Source: Tulasnella sp. 424 (Eukaryota > Basidiomycota > Agaricomycetes > Cantharellales > Tulasnellaceae). Taken from it: a stretch of 36,870 nucleotides of DNA. Shown in pieces: positions 32,861 through 36,870 of this stretch. A program made the translations under genes and the position numbers. The notes beneath the pieces are model-generated. The model made no database searches. It was not told the origin of the DNA and was given only the letters and a program-made list of their open reading frames with translations. Location of the stretch: the NCBI GenBank assembly GCA_019633425.1, contig WSUB01000273.1:1-36870 (forward strand). The letters are read 5' to 3'. Every line of letters starts with the position of its first letter. The first letter of the stretch is position 1.

Positions 32861-33485
32861 ATGCAGCCCAGTAGAATCACAACGATAGAAACCAATCCAC
32901 CTTTGAAAGGCGGGCAGGGTACGATTGTCGCCGGACACTTGACTCCTTGGGGAGAACTCGCGGCATTGATGCCTGAAGATGAGCTGAAAACTCGCCTGGG
33001 GCAGAAATTCGCAATAAAGAAATTCGAGTGGAATAATGAGGACTCCGAAGCATTGGCAAAGCTTTTAGACGTCAGGCTGTCTCTCATATGATGCTTTCGC
33101 TGTCCTAATTGACCCCCACCAGGCTTTCGCCAACGAGGTCAGTATAATGGCGAACCTTTCCCACGCCATCATTGTCCAATTCGTCGGTTTTGCCGAGGAC
33201 GTGGATATCGGCGACGCGCGGATCATTATACCTTGGGAAGAGAACGAAAACCTCCGAGAGTTCTTACCGTTGGGTGAGTGGCACATTCCCGATCGCCTAG
33301 GCTTGGTGAGCGTGTGTCGCGCGCGCGCGCTATTGTTGAGTGATCTGAACGAATTATTTATTTAGATTAAAGATGTTGTCGATGGAGTGGTGTACTTACA
33401 TACGAGACAAACTCCAATCTGCCACGGTGACCTCAAGTCGCTGAGTCTGTCAAACAGCCGTTCGAGATGCCGCGCACAGAGGTAA
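32861..33485 (+). pseudogene. Truncated protein kinase domain (N-lobe to catalytic loop)
   Basis: Exons 32861-33070, 33123-33305 and 33366-33485 are joined by clean 52- and 60-bp GT-AG introns. The translation carries a glycine loop (LKGGQGTIVAG), the VAIK-type lysine (KFAIKKFEW), a helix-C-like NEVSIMANLSHAIIVQFVG, hinge sequence IIIPWEENENLREFL and the catalytic loop ICHGDLKS. The HGDLKS form is usual in large Agaricomycete kinase families. The frame then runs into unrelated residues and a stop. The DFG motif, activation segment and C-lobe are absent from the following 1.5 kb. An inactive fragment is the simplest reading. Confidence 0.75.
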
Positions 33486-35160
33486 TGCTACTACATAAGC
33501 GTTCAACTTGGAAATAAACTCAGTATTTATTTGTGAACCATTCGACGCTAGCGACCTTTGATGTAACGCGACTTTCCTATGGTCGTCGTTGTTTCTTGGA
33601 AAACTTCCGTCAACTCCTATAGCAAGGCGATTTTGCCGGAAGGGAACGTAGAAAGGGACCATTGAGCAAATAGAGTCAAAGCGAGACGCAGCTCCTCCTT
33701 GGGCTTTGCAAGGAGACTTAGTCTAGACTCTAAGCTACGCTGTGGTCAGAAACGCCTTTCGACACGGGTATGAGCACTAAGAAACGCTGTGCTACCTGAA
33801 GACTCTTCAAACCAACAAATCCAGTATTCCAAACATACATCGTAGTGAGCTTGCACGGTCAACCAGTCTAGAACAATATCGATCTCGCCCTCCCTTCCGC
33901 TTTGGCAACAAAAACACAAGGCTTCCCCAAAAGTGGGCTTTTAGATGAGAACATCTATTAGAAAGTGATTTATCGATGTAATGGAGAGCTCGATCTGCCA
34001 CAAGCTCGGACGAGGCCGATGCACTTTCTTCGCTCTTCCAACTCCTCCATATATTGATCTTACCCTGTCGCTCCTTCTTCAGATCCGAGCGCGTTGCCTC
34101 TTATTGAGCTTGACAGCAGCTTGATCAAGTATATACAATTACAAGATCCCCTGTACTTCCGATTACTGTTGTTTCGGAAGTCGACGTTTTCGACAGAACT
34201 TGAAAAGCGTCCGAGTCGTAACCAAATACAAAATCCATCTTCATCAGATATACCGACTCCCAAGAGAACACAGGCACTGCTGGTCATAATGGCTGTTGCA
34301 TTTACTATTTTTGATGGGGTCTCCCGCGGCGTTGAAGGATAACTCGTCGATGCATTCACGGCCCCGATCACGATGTTTTATCAGTCAACGATTCTACAGA
34401 ACCTTAGGAAGTTCTCGTATGGAAAATAAGCTATTATAATCACTGAAAATTTGAAATCGGAGCGTATCATACCGTATGTTCTCACTAGGACTTGGCCTCG
34501 AGGCTAGCCAAGTTCCGAACCCTAACTGCGGAATGTCTTGAAACCCTCAGTGATGGTTTCACAACCCAGTAACCACTTTAACCACAGTTTAGATCACTCC
34601 TATATCCAGCTTGAAAGAGACCAAGAGCGCAGCTGAGTTTAGTCGATGTCTGATTGCGATGCTTTGAGCCTAAGAATAGCATGACCGCCCTCGCCTGGAA
34701 GAGCCCAAAACGATGAACGAGACCAGCTTGGAACATAAGCAACGCCATCTAGTCTAAAAATATAATCTAGTGCCCTAATCATTTTTTCTGTATTTTAGGA
34801 GGGAGTTGGATGCTTCGTCGGAGCCGCTCTAAACCGTTGGGGCTTGACACGCGGATACCGTAGGTCCGATCCCTAATTGCGCAGTAGGCGCTGAAGTCTC
34901 CGGTACCTTATCTACTTAGTCCTGTGATCTAATTGCCTCGATAAGGCTGAATAGGGGGCACGAGGGCACTTAATGCCTGCCTGAAGGCCCAGCCTCGGAG
35001 ATACGGAGCTCCACAGGCAAGGCACCCAGGATCAAAGCCCGAAGTTTCCTTATTTCTCATAAAAATAGCTCACACGCGGTACGATATTCGTCTTCCATGA
35101 AAGTGGCCCGACAAGTACCGGGTGTCTCCGGTATTTTGCACTGGTTTGGAGAAGCGCCCG
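33486..35160. other. Intergenic stretch without a recognised gene
   Basis: No splice-supported ORF was found. It contains a weak repeat pair at about 34492-34545 and 34843-34896 and otherwise featureless sequence. Confidence 0.55.
34492..34896 (+). repeat. Weak direct repeat pair with tRNA B-box-like core
   Basis: GTTCCGAACCCTAACTGCGG near 34511 resembles GGTCCGATCCCTAATTGCGC near 34864, with further patchy matches on both sides (GG-CTTG upstream, CTTGAA or CTGAAG downstream). The core is similar to a pol III B box. A tRNA-derived SINE is possible, but no convincing A box or tRNA fold was found. Confidence 0.3.
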
Positions 35161-35184
35161 TGCATCCTTGACAGATCCTGATCG

Positions 35185-35230
35185 AGTTGCGAGGACTCAC
35201 GGCGGAGTGAGTCCTCCGGCTCGCGGACTT
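35185..35230 (+). repeat. Hairpin element copy 1 (stem GAGGACTCAC/GTGAGTCCTC)
   Basis: A perfect 10-bp stem (35191-35200 with 35207-35216) encloses the loop GGCGGA. TTGCGA lies at the left and TCGCGGA at the right; these flanks can pair with each other. The same frame with a different stem occurs at 35455-35495. Confidence 0.65.
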
Positions 35231-35454
35231 AAGGGGGATGCGTGGGATGACCTAACTGGTCACCTTTCACCACCATCCCCGCTTGTCCATCCGCGCATAG
35301 CGACTTCTTTTGTCCCACCTCCATCCCGCTTTCTTCCCCCCACCTGGGGGGTGCCTTTGGTCTTCGGACCTCCCCAGGCATCAGTTGGTTCACCATCTTT
35401 CTGGTGGGCTGACTCACCCATTTGGGTAGGAACAGGATCAGTGCTGGACGAAGA

Positions 35455-35495
35455 TTGCGAGCATCTGCGGCGGAGTAGATGCGTCGGGTCGCGGA
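35455..35495 (+). repeat. Hairpin element copy 2 (stem GCATCTGC/GTAGATGC)
   Basis: An 8-bp stem (35461-35468 with 35475-35482, one G-T wobble) encloses the same loop GGCGGA, with the same flanks TTGCGA and TCGCGGA as copy 1. Most stem bases differ between copies, yet both arms remain complementary. Confidence 0.65.
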
Positions 35496-35533
35496 CATAG
35501 CGGAGTAACCGGATTATTATTCCGTGTTCCCAA

Positions 35534-35902
35534 AGGCATGCTCAATTCAAAATGCACCCGCGCGCGCTCGCTGGTTCACCTGGTACCTGAGGGTGCATCC
35601 TTTGCGTTTCACCTGGTGACTGATAAGCAGAAAGCGGCGCGAGCGGCGCGGAAGAATTGACGCGCGCAGCTCACGCCATTTGCTTTTTGAGGGACGGGAA
35701 AATCAGACTCAGGAACAATGCTCGGTTCACGACGCTCGCGAGCGCGCGAGCTGGGGGAGGGGCAGCTCGCGGCTCGCGGCTCAAAACCGGTGTCATGAGT
35801 CCCCCGCTCATCAAAATAGGTGCACCGAACCCCCACAAAATCTGGCGAGCAGCCCCTCGTGAGCGGCCGTGAGCGGCCGCAAGCGAAGAATTGAGCATGC
35901 CT
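35534..35902. repeat. 369-bp segment bounded by a perfect 15-bp inverted repeat
   Basis: AGGCATGCTCAATTC at 35534-35548 is exactly inverted at 35888-35902. The interior is GC-rich, with CG-alternating runs and repeats of GAGCGGC. No clear target duplication flanks it. It could be a small non-autonomous TIR element or a chance palindrome pair. Confidence 0.4.
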
Positions 35903-36014
35903 CAAAACACATTCCCTTCTCTCTTCTCCATTGTCCCAACTGCTCTACACACAACCCCATCATTCTCTCGCCATTTTCTTCACCCACCAACCATCCCCTT
36001 ACGAGTACCAGCCA

Positions 36015-36048
36015 GTGAGGGGGGGTGCTTTGGTGTACTCCCCCTCAC
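36015..36048. other. GC-rich hairpin
   Basis: GTGAGGGGG (36015-36023) pairs exactly with CCCCCTCAC (36040-36048) around a 16-base loop. Its role is unknown. Confidence 0.4.
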
Positions 36049-36430
36049 GTTCAGCCTGGTGCACCTGGGACCCTTACAAACGTCCAGTCCCGGTGCCCGG
36101 CTTCCCCCACTTCGGTACACGCTGGGGGGATGCCCTAACATACGATATTTGTACGATAACTTTATCATTATATTCACACCTTTTCCCAAATTGATCACGA
36201 AGCTGACCGGAGCGAGCACAGTCCTTTATTGCACCTTCTCCCCAGTGTATTTTCTATCTAGTACAGTTGACTATTATGTATGACCCATTCGCAGAACGCG
36301 CGGACAGAGCGAGCCCTGGAGCCTTCTGTTCGAGTTGTGGAGCGCTGCGGATCCGCCAAGAGTTCTCAGATCACTTGTAATGCGGTCGGACTAGGTGAGA
36401 GAGTCCACAGGACATATACCTTTTGGCTCG

Positions 36431-36438
36431 TATATATA
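36431..36438 (+). promoter_or_regulatory. TATA box of the DUF2235 gene
   Basis: TATATATA about 85 bp upstream of the ATG at 36519, on the same strand. Confidence 0.45.
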
Positions 36439-36518
36439 TTTAACTCATGCCGATTAGCGCTTAGACACCTATCATCATCCGCGGGTAATCTTCCCCTCCC
36501 TCCAACGCTCCACTCCCA

Positions 36519-36870
36519 ATGACCACTTCAATCCCCGGACGACCACCTCGAACTCTCATTCTATGTTTTGACGGAACAGCGGATTCATTTGACGACGATA
36601 CCACGAATGTGGTCCGACTCTTCGCAGCTCTCGAAAAGGAACGCCCCGATCGACAGCTGTGCTATTATCAGCCAGGTATTGGTAAGTGTATCTTCCTCTC
36701 CTTCCTTCCGTCCTGGTACCTGCAGATACCATGCGGAAAGGGGGCAATCTGACAAGACGATTGCTTTGAACAGGCACATACCTCGGACCAACTACGATCT
36801 GGTCTCCGACATTGCAGACTCTGGCAAAGACAGCCGACCAGGCTCTTGCATGGTGAGGCTTTGTCCAACT
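36519..36870 (+). CDS. DUF2235 alpha/beta-hydrolase-like protein, 5' part only
   Basis: Exon 1 is 36519-36681, intron 36682-36773 (92 bp), exon 2 is 36774-36852; a GTGAGG donor follows and the gene runs off the window. The encoded N terminus has the family signature: TLILCFDGTADSFDDD followed by TTNVVRLFAAL, then YYQPGIGTYLGP split by the first intron exactly as a continuous motif. DUF2235 is an alpha/beta-hydrolase-like domain, related to bacterial Tle1 phospholipase effectors; in fungi its role is generally unknown. A TATA box lies just upstream. Confidence 0.88.

Noticed and set aside
34094..34342. 82-codon plus-strand open frame
   Set aside because: Begins with a non-ATG codon, no motif, no introns, no promoter signal.
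35160..36050. Nuclear copy of mitochondrial DNA, because of GC-rich hairpins
   Set aside because: No mitochondrial gene sequence is recognisable and the surrounding composition is nuclear-like.
35891..36283. 130-codon plus-strand open frame upstream of the DUF2235 gene
   Set aside because: Low-complexity Pro/Thr/Ser translation, no homology pattern, a GC hairpin inside it, and no splice support.

Overview
The window looks like nuclear DNA of a mushroom-forming basidiomycete (Agaricomycetes). Protein-coding genes are split by many 45-90 bp GT-AG introns. Two genes belong to the DUF6535 membrane family, which is common in Agaricomycetes, and one belongs to the DUF2235 family. I saw no convincing tRNA, rRNA or CRISPR array. 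Exon models were built by eye; each was accepted when splice signals, reading phase and protein continuity agreed, and total coding lengths divide by three for every gene called intact.

Layout. (1) 96-6082: a complete Mutator-like DNA transposon with 90-bp terminal inverted repeats. It carries a SWIM/zinc-knuckle MULE transposase and a second gene for a Ulp1-like (C48) cysteine peptidase. Both genes have reading-frame lesions. (2) About 6.3-23 kb: tandemly duplicated segments built from three parts: a DUF6535 gene (minus strand), the 3' portion of rif1 (minus strand) and a Ser/Pro-rich relic (plus strand). Relic rif1 ends lie at 6.3-8.3 and 15.6-16.7 kb. Intact DUF6535 genes lie at 12.0-14.9 and 17.7-20.5 kb. 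A hairpin-rich insert of about 800 bp, flanked by a 15-bp direct repeat, sits at 8.7-9.5 kb and is missing at the equivalent place in the next copy. (3) 21332-27323: the full-length rif1 gene (nine exons, 1849 codons) with N-terminal RVxF and SILK PP1-docking motifs and a KEN box. (4) 27.6-32.0 kb: a possible short secreted-protein gene and an intact FAD-linked lactone-oxidase-like gene (six exons). (5) 32.9-33.5 kb: a protein kinase truncated just after its HGDLKS catalytic loop. (6) 33.5-36.4 kb: non-coding DNA, rich in hairpins near 35.2-36.0 kb, including two copies of a hairpin whose stem sequence differs but stays complementary. (7) 36519 to the end: the start of a DUF2235 gene.

The genes do not form a pathway. 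The connecting story is genome rearrangement: repeated duplication of the region downstream of rif1, decay of the rif1 copies but not of the DUF6535 copies, and several insertions. The best candidates for something under-described are the transposase/Ulp1 element, the chimeric rif1 relics, the hairpin-rich insert with a matching empty site, and the hairpin pair with rewritten stems near 35.2-35.5 kb.
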